A DNA stretch of 64,000 bases from Neocallimastix lanati (nom. inval.) (taxonomy: Eukaryota > Neocallimastigomycota > Neocallimastigomycetes > Neocallimastigales > Neocallimastigaceae), in NCBI GenBank assembly GCA_016946835.1, contig JACVTC010000011.1, positions 1,728,501 through 1,792,500 on the forward strand, given 5' to 3'. A program made the position numbers and the translations under genes. This document shows positions 29,511 to 40,082 of this stretch, in pieces (the stretch's first letter is position 1; each line of letters begins with the position of its first letter). A model generated the notes under the pieces. The model did no database searches, was not told where the DNA came from, and saw only the letters and a program-made list of their open reading frames with translations.

Positions 29511-31056
29511 AAAGTAATTCTATAACAGATTATATATTTATTATTATTAATATGTATTATTTTATATTATTTTAATTACTAATAATATATTATTATTTGC
29601 TATTTGTTATTATTAATTTAAATTAAATTATATAAAAATTTTTCATTTTATAATTACTTCATTTTTTATAAATATTCTTTTTTTTCTATTTTATATATTA
29701 TTATTATTCCTATTATTTTTTTTTATTTTATAATTTTTTCTAAAAAAATATGTTATAAAACATCGTAAATTAAAAGAAAACTTTTTTTTTTTAATTTATT
29801 TTATTTAATATGTTTTTTTATTACAAAAAAAAAAAAAAAGATTAATTTTTATTTTTTTTTCTTTTCAATGAATATAGTATAAATTTTTATAATTATTAAA
29901 CTTTTCATCCAAATTTAATATAAAAAAAAATTTAATTTTTATTTTAATAAAAAAAATTTAAATAATGATTAAGAATTAAATCATGGTTAATACAATTTAA
30001 TAGATACATTATATATAATTTAATAAAATGGCATTATGGATATCTAACATTTTATAATAACATATATTTCCAAATATTATAAATACTAAAAAAGCAGTTA
30101 TTTCAATTTATCTATTTATTTTTTATATTCGTTTAACCATCAATTAATGGTATAAAGTATGGAAAAATGATTTATCTTTTCAATATTTATTGAATATATA
30201 TAATCATCGTAGATGGAAAAAATATATAAAACTAGAGTTAAAATTGAAAAAAGTAGTATGAAGAATAGAAATAATTTTATATATTTAAAATATATAAATT
30301 TCATATATTTTAAATTTAGAATATATTAAGATATATATTATAATTAATTTATTACTATAATCTATTCAATACTATAATATATGTTTTAATTGAATTTTTA
30401 AATAAATCAAGTTAGGAAACAAATATTTTTATTAATCTATAAAATTTTTTTTTAGGTAGTACAAATATATATTAATAAATTGCATATAAAAATTTATAAA
30501 ATAGAAAAAGAATTAGAAATAAATTAAAAAGTTAAACATTATTGAATATATTTAAGTATGTATTTTATATTTATATATTAAATAAAGGAACAAATAAATA
30601 TATGAATAATAAATAAAATAGATAAATAAATAAATAAATAAATAAATTATGATATAAAAAAAATCCTTTCATAGTAATTTTTCTATGATCTTTATATAAA
30701 CATTTTAAATTTGTTTTCTCATAACTTTATTATTATTTTTAATTATATCTAATAAATAAATAAATAAATTAATATATAAATAAATAAATTAAATCAATAA
30801 TAATTTAACATATAATTCTAATAATGACAAAAAAAAAGGTTCAGTTTTTTATATCATCCTATTTAATAATATATAAATAAATAAGTATATAAATAAATAA
30901 ATAATAAAATAGTAAATATTACAAAATGAATAATTAATTAATAAATAATAAATAATTAAATAATAAATAATTAAATAAGTATATAAATAAATGAGTAAAT
31001 AAATAAATAAATAAATATATAAATAAATAATATAGTAAATAATACAAAATGAATAA

Positions 31057-31103
<47 letters not shown>

Positions 31104-31732
31104 GATAATAATAAAATAATAAATAATAAATAATAAAAAACATAAATATAAATTTTAAATAAAAGGAAATTGACTATTACAAAACTATACCTATACATAA
31201 TTATTTTCAAATTTTAATTTATTAAATAATATAAAATTTAAACAAATGAAATTATATTAGTTGATATGATATTTTAAAATTTCAATCCACTCTTAAAGAA
31301 TTATTTTTATACAAATTTTCTTAGGAAATATTAATTTAGATTTTTTTTTATTGAATTTAAAATATTAAATATATCCATTTAAAATTTTATTATATTTATC
31401 TTTTACTGTTGTGTTGAAATTTCAATCATATCATAAAGATAATTTTCTTTTAGTTTTTTTCTGAAAAGGGATTTTTGTTTACTTAATACTAATATTATTT
31501 ATTTGAATTATTATTTTATTATTTTTTTTTTTATCTCTTGTGTTTAAATACACTAATTAGTTTATTCCTTTATACTGTAATATATTTCAATATTAATTGA
31601 AACATTTTTAATAAAAAAAAAATATATATATAATTAATTAATTAAATTATTTTAATTAGATTTCTTTAAAAATTGAACATTTAAAATGTAATATCCTTAT
31701 TTGGTTCAATTCTATGTTAATCGAAGGTTTAT

Positions 31733-31772
<40 letters not shown>

Positions 31773-32499
31773 ATTATTTAATATCTAATATTTTAATTCT
31801 TATTTAAGTAAAAAAGAAAAAAAAAAATTAATATATTAAAAATTAATTAGTGCCATTAAACTTTAAATATTAATCTTTTTTATGTCAACCTTACAACCTA
31901 AGAAAAAAAAAAAAAAAAAAAAGGAAAAAAAAAATTAAATTGTTTCTGAAATTAAATAAGATTAAATAATTAATATATTAATATTATAAAATGATAATAG
32001 ATAAAAAAAAAAAAAAAAAAAAAAAAATCAATTATAAAAATAAACATTTTTCCTCTAAATTTTAATCTTCAAATAGTAAAAAAAAAATTTTTTAAAATAA
32101 AAAAAAAAAAAAAATTAAGAGTTAAATAATAAATATAAATAAATTTATTATATTTATTTAAAAAATAATAAAAATAAATACTATCGTATTTAACTTAACT
32201 CTAGAAAAAATTATTTAAGTATAATAATAAAATAAAAAATTAATAATAAAAACTAATTTAATTTATAATTTAAAACTAATTTAAATAAAAACAAAAAAAA
32301 AAGGTATATTTATATTTTTATTTTATTTAATGTGTTTGAAGTTATTAATAGTTAAAAAATATAGAATATCAATGAGAATTAAAAGAAATAATATGTATAT
32401 TAAAAAAATAAACTTTATAAAAATAATACATTTAAAATATGATATTAATTTGAAATAAATATATATTTTTAAATAAATAAATATATTAATTTAGATAAA

Positions 32500-34098
32500 A
32501 TGGGTGCTGTTATTCAATACGTTAAAGCTCAACTTAAATACAAGTTTTCTCATCCTGTTAAAGCTTTAATTTTATTTTTCATTCCTCTCGTAATGTTCTT
32601 TGGAGCTGTTGTAGTTGGAAAGAACTGGAAAAGAGAAACTACTGTTGTTGATGGAAAACCATCTTTCTATGGTATTCTTATTTCTGTTGTAACATTCTTA
32701 TTATATATGCTTTACACTTTTACTGCTGCTTATGATGTTATTAGAGAAAGAGTTATTTTACGTAAGCAATTTCAACTTGCTAATGGTTTTGGTAGTGTAA
32801 AATACCATTGGGGTTGGATTTTCACTTATGGTATTCTTATTTTACCAACTGCTCTTGTTGTTTGTATTGTTGTTCACGTTCTTAAACTTTTCCCAACTGT
32901 TGGCTTCCTCCCAATCTTCGTTGACTTCTACCTCTTCCAAATTTCTGCTATTACTGTTGCCTTCTGGGTTAGTTGTTATGTTCCAGTTCCTGTAATTGGT
33001 GCTATTGTTGTTACCATATTCAACTTAAGTTTCGTTGGTGCTTATTTCCCAATGTCAAGAATTCCTCCTAATGTTAAAGAAACTCTTTGCTTATTTGTCT
33101 CACCAGTTACTATTGGTACAATTATTGACAACTTCCAACATGCTTCTGTTAAAAATCAACATATTACTGCTTTTAATTTAATTCCAACTCAAGGTGGAGA
33201 ATACAGTGTATTTGCCCTTACCTTAAAGTTATTCTTCAACAATCTCTTATATGTATCTTTCGGTAGTATCTTTGAAAAGCTCTTCAATCACTTAAATAGA
33301 AACAAAAATGAACTTAAAAAGAGAGAATTCTATGAAAATGAAGTTAAGAACAATTCTGTTAAGATTGATACTACCAAAAAGGAAGGTGCTATTATCTCTG
33401 TTGATCACGCTTTTAAGACTTACTTCCCTAAAAAGCAAGCTCCTGTTGATGCTGTTAAGAATGTTAGCTTTGAAGTTTACAAGAATGAAATCTTTGCCAT
33501 TGTTGGTAAGGAAGGTGCTGGTAAATCTACTATTATGAAGTTGATTGGTGGTCGTTTCTTACCAAGTTATGGTGATGTAAGAGTTATGAACTCTTTCGAT
33601 AAGGATCAAATTGGTGCTATTAGAACTGTTGGTAGTGTTGCCCCACAAGATGATTACACTATTTTCGAAGAAGCTTCTGTTGCTGATAATATTGAATTCT
33701 ACAAGAGTATTGTTAACAATAAAATTAACGCTTATGACATATTAAATGAACTTAACTTTAAGGGTAAGAAGTCTGATAAATACAGTAAGCTTGATGTTAT
33801 TGAAAAGAGCAAGGTTAAGGTTGCTATTGCTTTCCTTTGTAACAGAGAAATTGCTTTATTAGATGAACCAACTACTGGTATGACTGAAAAGGATGTTGAA
33901 GCCTTCTGGAATGTTGTTGAAGCTCACAGACGTGGTAAGACTATTGTTGTTACTACTACCTCTACTAGTGAAGCTGAACAATATGCTGACCGTGTTTTAA
34001 TTTTGGAAAATGGTAGAGTTAACTGTATTGGTGAAGTTGAATTTGTTAAAGAAAATACTAAGGATGAAAATGAACTTCAAGTTAAAGTTGAATTCTAA
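32500..34098 (+). CDS. Half-size ABC transporter (TMD-NBD, ABCA/ABC2-like) with degenerate NBD motifs
   Basis: Single-exon ORF of 532 aa. The N-terminal half has five or six hydrophobic segments (near residues 20-42, 55-80, 105-130, 140-165, 168-185 and 245-265) with a very short first extracellular loop. The NBD starts near residue 300: Walker A GKEGAGKST (about 336-344), Q-loop APQDD (about 381), Walker B ALLDEPTTG (about 452-460). Two catalytic motifs are abnormal. The LSGGQ signature position reads LDVIEKSKVKVAIAFL, and the H-loop His (usually TTHSMEEAE) is replaced in TTTSTSEAE. Such a protein may bind ATP yet hydrolyse it poorly unless paired with a partner. Codon use differs from neighbours (many TTC, AAC, CTT, GGT, GCT codons), suggesting high expression; foreign origin is an alternative. 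Expected location is a membrane; substrate unknown. Upstream 200 bp is A-rich. Confidence 0.85.
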   Translation: MGAVIQYVKAQLKYKFSHPVKALILFFIPLVMFFGAVVVGKNWKRETTVVDGKPSFYGILISVVTFLLYMLYTFTAAYDVIRERVILRKQFQLANGFGSVKYHWGWIFTYGILILPTALVVCIVVHVLKLFPTVGFLPIFVDFYLFQISAITVAFWVSCYVPVPVIGAIVVTIFNLSFVGAYFPMSRIPPNVKETLCLFVSPVTIGTIIDNFQHASVKNQHITAFNLIPTQGGEYSVFALTLKLFFNNLLYVSFGSIFEKLFNHLNRNKNELKKREFYENEVKNNSVKIDTTKKEGAIISVDHAFKTYFPKKQAPVDAVKNVSFEVYKNEIFAIVGKEGAGKSTIMKLIGGRFLPSYGDVRVMNSFDKDQIGAIRTVGSVAPQDDYTIFEEASVADNIEFYKSIVNNKINAYDILNELNFKGKKSDKYSKLDVIEKSKVKVAIAFLCNREIALLDEPTTGMTEKDVEAFWNVVEAHRRGKTIVVTTTSTSEAEQYADRVLILENGRVNCIGEVEFVKENTKDENELQVKVEF

Positions 34099-34138
34099 AA
34101 TTTTTAAAAAAATATAAAAACGTTTGAATAATAAAAAT

Positions 34139-34171
<33 letters not shown>

Positions 34172-34970
34172 GTAAAAAAGGAAAAGAGGAATAAATTTTA
34201 AAAATTAAAATTAATGAACTTATTATTATTATTATTTTTGTAAATATTATATATATGTAAATAATATATAATTTATTCTAATTAAATCAATTAAAAAAAA
34301 TAGAAAATTGTATAGAATATATGAACATATATATATTAAATTTAAAAAGTTTAAAAAAGAAGTAAAGTACCTAAAAATAATTATAATTAAAGTTAATAAT
34401 TAGAAAGAAAAATATATAAAGTATAGAAATAAAAAATAAAAATATAAATATAAAGCAATAAAAATAAAATAAATGAAATATTTTAACTTAACTTAAATAA
34501 TAAAAATTTTTTTTATAGAATTAATAAACAAAGAAAGAAAAAATAATAATAAAAAAAAATAATAAATGTAATTAAAAAAGAAAGTAAACAATTAATTTAA
34601 AAAAATTTAAGAAAATATATCTATAGTATATATTTCAAAAAAAAAAATATTCTTAATCTTTTTATTTTTTTATATAGTTTACTTTTAGTTAAATTTTGTT
34701 TAACAATTATTTTTTCAATACCATGTCAATAATTTTATTTGATATAAAAATTGATAAGATAAAATAATGGTTAACTGATTTTAAAAAATTAAAAAAACAA
34801 AAAAAAAATAAAAAAAAAGATCAAAACCAAAAAAAAAAAAAAAATTAAGAAATAATTAGAAGTGTGTATTAATTGGTGTTAATGTTATGATGATGTGTCA
34901 TATTATTTTTGATGATTTTTATAAAAAATCTAAAAATTAGGAATGAGTGTTTTTTTTTTTGTTTAACTGC
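34099..34970. other. AT-rich region between ABC gene and LINE cluster
   Basis: Only (AAT)n, poly-A and AT-rich sequence was seen; it presumably includes the ABC gene's 3' UTR at its left end. Confidence 0.6.
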
Positions 34971-35034
34971 TCATTGTCAATTTTGGATTTCGTAATAAAG
35001 AAGAAAGTGCTAGTTTATTTATTTCAATTCGAGA
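34971..35034 (+). mobile_element. LINE 'H' fragment, left part (outermost target of nested insertion)
   Basis: Encodes, with a one-base frameshift, the RT-domain stretch FGFRNKEE...SLFISIRE found in the intact LINE. It breaks at the 12-bp TTCAATTCGAGA (35023-35034), which recurs at 40895-40906, where the same reading (ICQR) resumes. The two halves therefore flank a later insertion. Confidence 0.75.
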
Positions 35035-35131
35035 CAACTTAGGGCTTTCGTGGATTATATGTTTACGCTGTGGTTATAAATACAATACTACTATTGCTAT
35101 TAGAATGGGTAGAGTTTCAGAAGATTGTCCC

Positions 35132-38100
35132 CCCCAATGAAGTGGACTGTTTTTCCAGGTCCATGGAGGGTTGATGGAAAAGGAATAACCTATATCAGGT
35201 GTACTAATTACAGCTTTCTGTGATTCTGATGATAATCAATGGTTATCCTTTCTAAGTGGCTTCTAGTACGAAGAGAGAAATCTGGAATACTGGAAGACTG
35301 TAGAAAGTGAACTTGACGTTCTATAATGTCTTAAACTGGATATGTAGTAACATTGGAGTTGTATAATTAATAATATCATGTAGTTTCTACATATTATCAT
35401 TGTAATGAATCTATTGTATTTTTTACTTTAGCATTATTTTGTATATGTTTTTTTCTATAGTATTATTTATACTCTCATGTAGCTATTGTAAAATGGAAAT
35501 GTAGGAGATTGATTCACTCCAAAGCTTGTGTTTGAGACATTATTTAACGGATGGGAATCTTTTTATAGTTTTTCACAACTATTATTTCATTAACATTTAA
35601 ATTTTATATTATATATGATTATTTTACAGAAATTTTTACATAAAACAGGAATTTATAATTGAAAATCATTAATTAAAAACTAGTCAACACAAAAAGAAAG
35701 AAAAACAAACAAGTTTTAGCAAACAATATACACGAAAGAGAAGACAACAGCAATAAATTTTTATTTTTTTTTAATTTTTTAATTTTTTACTAATTTTATT
35801 TTTTTATTTTTATATTACACTTACCTTTTATTAATATAGATAAGTTTTTTATTTTATTATGTCAACTATACGAAGAGGTCTGCGACTTTATGGTCCTGAC
35901 CATGATAAATTTGTTTTAATTTTCATTCATGATCTTGAATCTTGGACTGAAAGTAGACTATGGGAATTTTTAAGCAAAAAGATATCAAATTGTAATGTAG
36001 TTGTTCATGGAATCGTTAAAAAACACTATATTAATATGGAAAACTACTTCATCCTAAGAGTTAACTATAATAATTGTACTGATTATTTGAAGGTTATTTA
36101 TTTGATTACTAAGCACTTACCTGTTAAAAGAATAAAATGGAAGATTACTTCAAGGATACGCACATTTAGCAATGTTAATCATAATAGAACCAGGTATTAT
36201 TCTGAACCCTCAATCCCCATCTCTGAAAGCCTCCTGTATGCTAACCCTTTCTCGAATACTAAATATTTCAACCTCTGTATTAGCTGGAACATAAATGGTT
36301 GGAATTCTGAAAAACGTGACGGACTTACCAATTTTAATTCAATCTTTAATCCTATTTGTATTTGTCTTCAAGAAGTCGGTAATAGTTCATTCCTTAACTC
36401 CTTTTCTAACTCATATCCATTCCTTAATCATTATAGAACAGTACTGAGACGTGCGGACAAAAAAATCCCTGGTATGAGGGGCCTTTATATAGGTGTGCAC
36501 TCCTCCTGCCAATTCACTAATGATGATTTTGAATATAGATATATACTCTCAGTAAATATATTCTCTTTTTGGGGTGTCAGATGTTCTTTAGGGAACATTT
36601 ACATCCCTAGCAAAAAACACAAAGACTCTAGAGAAAAAGCGGAAACTGATTTTGCTAATTGGCTTAAGAACCATCAGAATAACCCTTCGGCTATTGTTGG
36701 TGATTTCAACATGACTAAGCAACAACTCAAAGATCTTATTCTTAGAATTTCCCCTCAATGGTTTGTTATGGATATGGTTGGTCATCAATTTACTTGGTCT
36801 AATGGTGGAAAGAATTCTTGTATTGATTTTATAGTAGTGAACGATAAATTAAGAAATTATCTGAATATTGCTTCTGTATGCTACTCTTTTAATGACATCT
36901 CTGACCATTTACCACTTATTCTTTCTTGTAAAAAAATATCTCCTGATGGTTTTGTTACTCCCCCTCGGGATAAACAAGTTAAGTGGTCTAATCGAATTTG
37001 TAGGGATAAACGTGAAGCAATCTTCTCTCATAATAAATTCACATGTTTACTGGATGAATTTGAACATAATGATAATCTAGACTCTAATACAATGGTTAAA
37101 AAACTTCTTGACACAGCAAATAAAATAGGCGATGACATTCAAGCAAGAGTTCCTACAAATTTACAGGGTTCAGCGTTCCATTGTCCTGCTTATATTAAGA
37201 AATTATCACATGAAAAACATTTATTTTATAAAAGGATTAAAAATTTTAAAATTAGTAATGATTTGTCAAATCTTCAAGAATTTTGTGATCTCTCAAAAGA
37301 ATATAGAGTTCTTTCTGATTATATCATTAGTATTAAAAGAAATATTAGGAATATTAGATTTAAAAATTTGATTCATTCCATCGGCGAATGTTTCTTAAAA
37401 AATGATGCCCAGCGTGGTTGGTCTGGACTTAAGAAAATTTCTAAACCTTCTTACTCTCCTTCCCAATCACCTGTATACATTAAAGATAAAGAAGGTAATG
37501 TTCTAGTATCCCAAGAAGATCAACTCAATCGTTTTGCAGAACACTATGAAGAACTTGCTTCTGATATAACTGGTCACAGTCTTAATGAAAATTATTGGAA
37601 AAGAATACTTAATAATTCTTCTACTCCTCAGGAATCATGGGATATTAATCAACCTATTTCCATGTCAGAAATTCATTCAACTGTTCTTTCAATGAAAAAT
37701 AACAAAGCACCTGGTCCTGATGGTATACCTACAGAATTTTTTAAAGCATTTTTTAATTCTGAGAGTAGAAATTCTTCTCAGGATGACTCTAATCAAGAGG
37801 TTACTTATTCCGATTGTGCAAAGTGTCTGTTATTACTTTTTAATAAAATTTGGGATGGTGACTTTCCTAATGAATGGAACTCTGCTTCTATTGTTTCTAT
37901 TCCTAAAAAAGGGGATCTTTCAGATTGTAATAATTATCGTGGTATTTCACTCATCAATGTAGGTTTAAAAATTCTATCAAAAATTGTCACTAAAAGAATA
38001 TCGGACTATGCTTTTTCTAATGGAATAATTAGACCAGAACAGTTTGGTTTTAGAAATAAAGAAGAATGTATTAGTTTATTTGTATCCATTCGTGAAATTT

Positions 38101-40034
38101 GTCAAAGAAGAAAATTTAAGGATAAATTTACCTTTCTTGCCTTTCTTGACCTTAAAAAAGCTTATGATTCAGTTCCAATTTACAATATACTTACTAAACT
38201 AAATAATCTTGGTATTCGTGGTAAATGCCTTCAATTCATTACTAATCTATACCTTACCTCGAAAGCTCGTGCAAACTTTAATGGTAAACTTTCAAAAGAA
38301 TTTCCAATACACCGTGGTGTTCGCCAAGGGTGTCCTCTCTCACCTATTTTATTCAATATATTTATCAATGATATTTTTGATAAATGTAAAAGTTATGGTG
38401 TGATTACTGAAAAGAAAAAGTGTTGTGGTGGATTATTTGCTGATGATATTGTATTATTAGCTCCTACAAAATCTTCACTTAAAAACCTTTTGAATATTGC
38501 TCATGATTGGGGTATTAAAAATGAAATGACCTTTGGAATCAATAAATGCGCTACACTAGTTGTTAAACCAAAGAATTTTATACCTTCAAGACATTATGAA
38601 AATCCTACTTTTAGACTTGGTATGAACTATATACCAAGCACTAATCAATATACATATCTTGGTATACCTTTTAATGAATCGTTGGATTTAAAACCTATTA
38701 TTGCTAAGATGAATAGTAAAATTAATTATACAGTTAACTCTTTCTTTAGATTTTTAACCAATAGGAATGTTCCTTTCTACTTTAAAACTCGTATACTAGT
38801 TTCTTTTGTCCTTAGTTCAGTTCTTTATTATGCTCCCTTACTTGGTTCAAATAAAAAGAATACTGAAAAAGCTCAAACTGCTTTTAATCGAGGTTTGTAT
38901 TGGAGTTTCGGGTTTAAAAATAAAACCTCCAATACTTCAATTTACAATATGTCTAAGGAACTTTCTATACCTCCTATAGCTAGTTTTTGTGCTAAGGCGA
39001 TGATTCGATGCTTTAAAAAGTGGAAAGATTCTTCTTGTATTATTTCTCATTTAGTCAAAAATATACCTACACTTTCTCACTATTCATGGACGAAAAAAGC
39101 ACGGAGTTTAGCAGTACACAAGCACAATAATAAACTTCCTGGAGAAATAAGGAAGTTTTACTGGGAAAATATTCATTATTCAAGCACTCCTGCGATCAGA
39201 TCTACAAAATACAAGAAATTTAAATTTGGTTTTAAAAAATTTATTCAACGTCTATCACTTAAATTTTCACAATTTTCTCTTGGATTTTTTTGGATTGGAC
39301 GAATTAAATGTGGATTCAAATTTGATGTAAAAACGTATGTTAAAAGTAATCTAGTATCAGAAAATTGCCCAACATACTGCCCTTGTTGTGGTGAGAGTAA
39401 CAGCATTCCTAGTTTTACACACTGGATACTTTTATGTCCTAAATTTGAAGAATTTAGGCAACATTTCATTCCCTTTGTTGATGAAATTTTTATTAATTTT
39501 TCTCTAATTGTTCATGAGAAATCATTGAACATTCCTGATGATAAAGAGGAAGATTTTGATGATAATATCAATTTTTACGTGCTGTGTCTCCTTCTTGGCG
39601 GAAATGCAGTATTTGAAATCTTAAAGATCGGTTCGGGGGAAAGAAGGCGATATATTAATAATATTTTTCAATCACCTTCGAACGAGTCTTCTTTCCCGAT
39701 TTCATATTTTGTGGGGCTTGCGGAATTCCTTACTAACGTTATGCCTATTGTGATTGGTGATTTTTACACCATGATCGATTTGTATAGTGTTAGACCTACC
39801 GTTGTCAAGAGCGTCGACGTCGTAACGATAAGGCAAAGAAGAAATTCTGATACAGATTCGAATGATAATTTTCATCCACATGGAGTTATCTTCGATGAAT
39901 GGGAAGAGTTAGAGGCCTTTTCGTCCTCGAATCTCATAACGTAGTTTTTTAATATTAATATAAAAAATAATTTCATGTATTTAAATTTCATGTATTTTTT
40001 AAAAAAAATATTATTAAATAAAGTTTATTCCTAG

Positions 40035-40080
<46 letters not shown>
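35132..40080 (+). mobile_element. Full-length LINE (non-LTR retrotransposon) 'A' with 12-bp TSD and poly-A tail
   Basis: The 12-mer GAAGATTGTCCC precedes (35120-35131) and follows (40081-40092) the element; removing it restores the B2 reading that matches the copy at 45430-45480. The 5' UTR is about 727 nt and is homologous, in reverse orientation, to 43800-44527. A single long ORF follows, then a short 3' UTR ending TTCCTAGTCT and 43 A residues (40038-40080). The intact ORF, clean duplication and long poly-A suggest a recent insertion. A run of extra C residues at the 5' junction is of unclear origin. Confidence 0.92.
35859..39944 (+). CDS. LINE endonuclease/reverse transcriptase polyprotein
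   Basis: Intact 1361-aa ORF. The apurinic-type endonuclease domain spans about residues 135-355: SWNINGW (about 143), catalytic Glu in CLQEVG (about 170), GDFNM (about 281) and SDHLPL (about 347). The reverse transcriptase spans about 560-930: APGPDGIP (about 616), PEQFGFRNKEE (about 727), FLDLKKAYDS (about 765), RGVRQGCPLSP (about 822) and catalytic FADD (about 859). A zinc knuckle follows at about 1170-1200, CPCCGES...THWILLCP (C-x2-C-Hx4-C, zf-RVT-like). The extreme C-terminus has LLLGG and GLAEFL motifs that recur in every LINE fragment here. No separate gag/ORF1 and no RNase H domain were seen. It should nick target DNA and copy its own RNA in place. APE-type LINE clade; I cannot place it more finely. 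ATG at 35859 is the first in frame after the 5' UTR. Confidence 0.93.
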   Translation: MSTIRRGLRLYGPDHDKFVLIFIHDLESWTESRLWEFLSKKISNCNVVVHGIVKKHYINMENYFILRVNYNNCTDYLKVIYLITKHLPVKRIKWKITSRIRTFSNVNHNRTRYYSEPSIPISESLLYANPFSNTKYFNLCISWNINGWNSEKRDGLTNFNSIFNPICICLQEVGNSSFLNSFSNSYPFLNHYRTVLRRADKKIPGMRGLYIGVHSSCQFTNDDFEYRYILSVNIFSFWGVRCSLGNIYIPSKKHKDSREKAETDFANWLKNHQNNPSAIVGDFNMTKQQLKDLILRISPQWFVMDMVGHQFTWSNGGKNSCIDFIVVNDKLRNYLNIASVCYSFNDISDHLPLILSCKKISPDGFVTPPRDKQVKWSNRICRDKREAIFSHNKFTCLLDEFEHNDNLDSNTMVKKLLDTANKIGDDIQARVPTNLQGSAFHCPAYIKKLSHEKHLFYKRIKNFKISNDLSNLQEFCDLSKEYRVLSDYIISIKRNIRNIRFKNLIHSIGECFLKNDAQRGWSGLKKISKPSYSPSQSPVYIKDKEGNVLVSQEDQLNRFAEHYEELASDITGHSLNENYWKRILNNSSTPQESWDINQPISMSEIHSTVLSMKNNKAPGPDGIPTEFFKAFFNSESRNSSQDDSNQEVTYSDCAKCLLLLFNKIWDGDFPNEWNSASIVSIPKKGDLSDCNNYRGISLINVGLKILSKIVTKRISDYAFSNGIIRPEQFGFRNKEECISLFVSIREICQRRKFKDKFTFLAFLDLKKAYDSVPIYNILTKLNNLGIRGKCLQFITNLYLTSKARANFNGKLSKEFPIHRGVRQGCPLSPILFNIFINDIFDKCKSYGVITEKKKCCGGLFADDIVLLAPTKSSLKNLLNIAHDWGIKNEMTFGINKCATLVVKPKNFIPSRHYENPTFRLGMNYIPSTNQYTYLGIPFNESLDLKPIIAKMNSKINYTVNSFFRFLTNRNVPFYFKTRILVSFVLSSVLYYAPLLGSNKKNTEKAQTAFNRGLYWSFGFKNKTSNTSIYNMSKELSIPPIASFCAKAMIRCFKKWKDSSCIISHLVKNIPTLSHYSWTKKARSLAVHKHNNKLPGEIRKFYWENIHYSSTPAIRSTKYKKFKFGFKKFIQRLSLKFSQFSLGFFWIGRIKCGFKFDVKTYVKSNLVSENCPTYCPCCGESNSIPSFTHWILLCPKFEEFRQHFIPFVDEIFINFSLIVHEKSLNIPDDKEEDFDDNINFYVLCLLLGGNAVFEILKIGSGERRRYINNIFQSPSNESSFPISYFVGLAEFLTNVMPIVIGDFYTMIDLYSVRPTVVKSVDVVTIRQRRNSDTDSNDNFHPHGVIFDEWEELEAFSSSNLIT

Positions 40081-40082
<2 letters not shown>

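Larger units (their letters stand above)
27926..32499. other. Intergenic region before the ABC transporter gene
   Basis: No gene recognised. It contains a perfect long hairpin (28753-28814), a GC-richer patch (about 29200-29510), long (AAAT)n arrays (30600-31110) and poly-T/poly-A runs (31739-31768, 31901-31922). Frames at 30934-31210 on the minus strand are (TTTA)n repeats only. Confidence 0.6.

Noticed and set aside
30934-31210. Minus-strand hydrophobic small proteins
   Set aside because: (AAAT)n repeats give Leu-Phe-Ile-Tyr periodicity; not genes.
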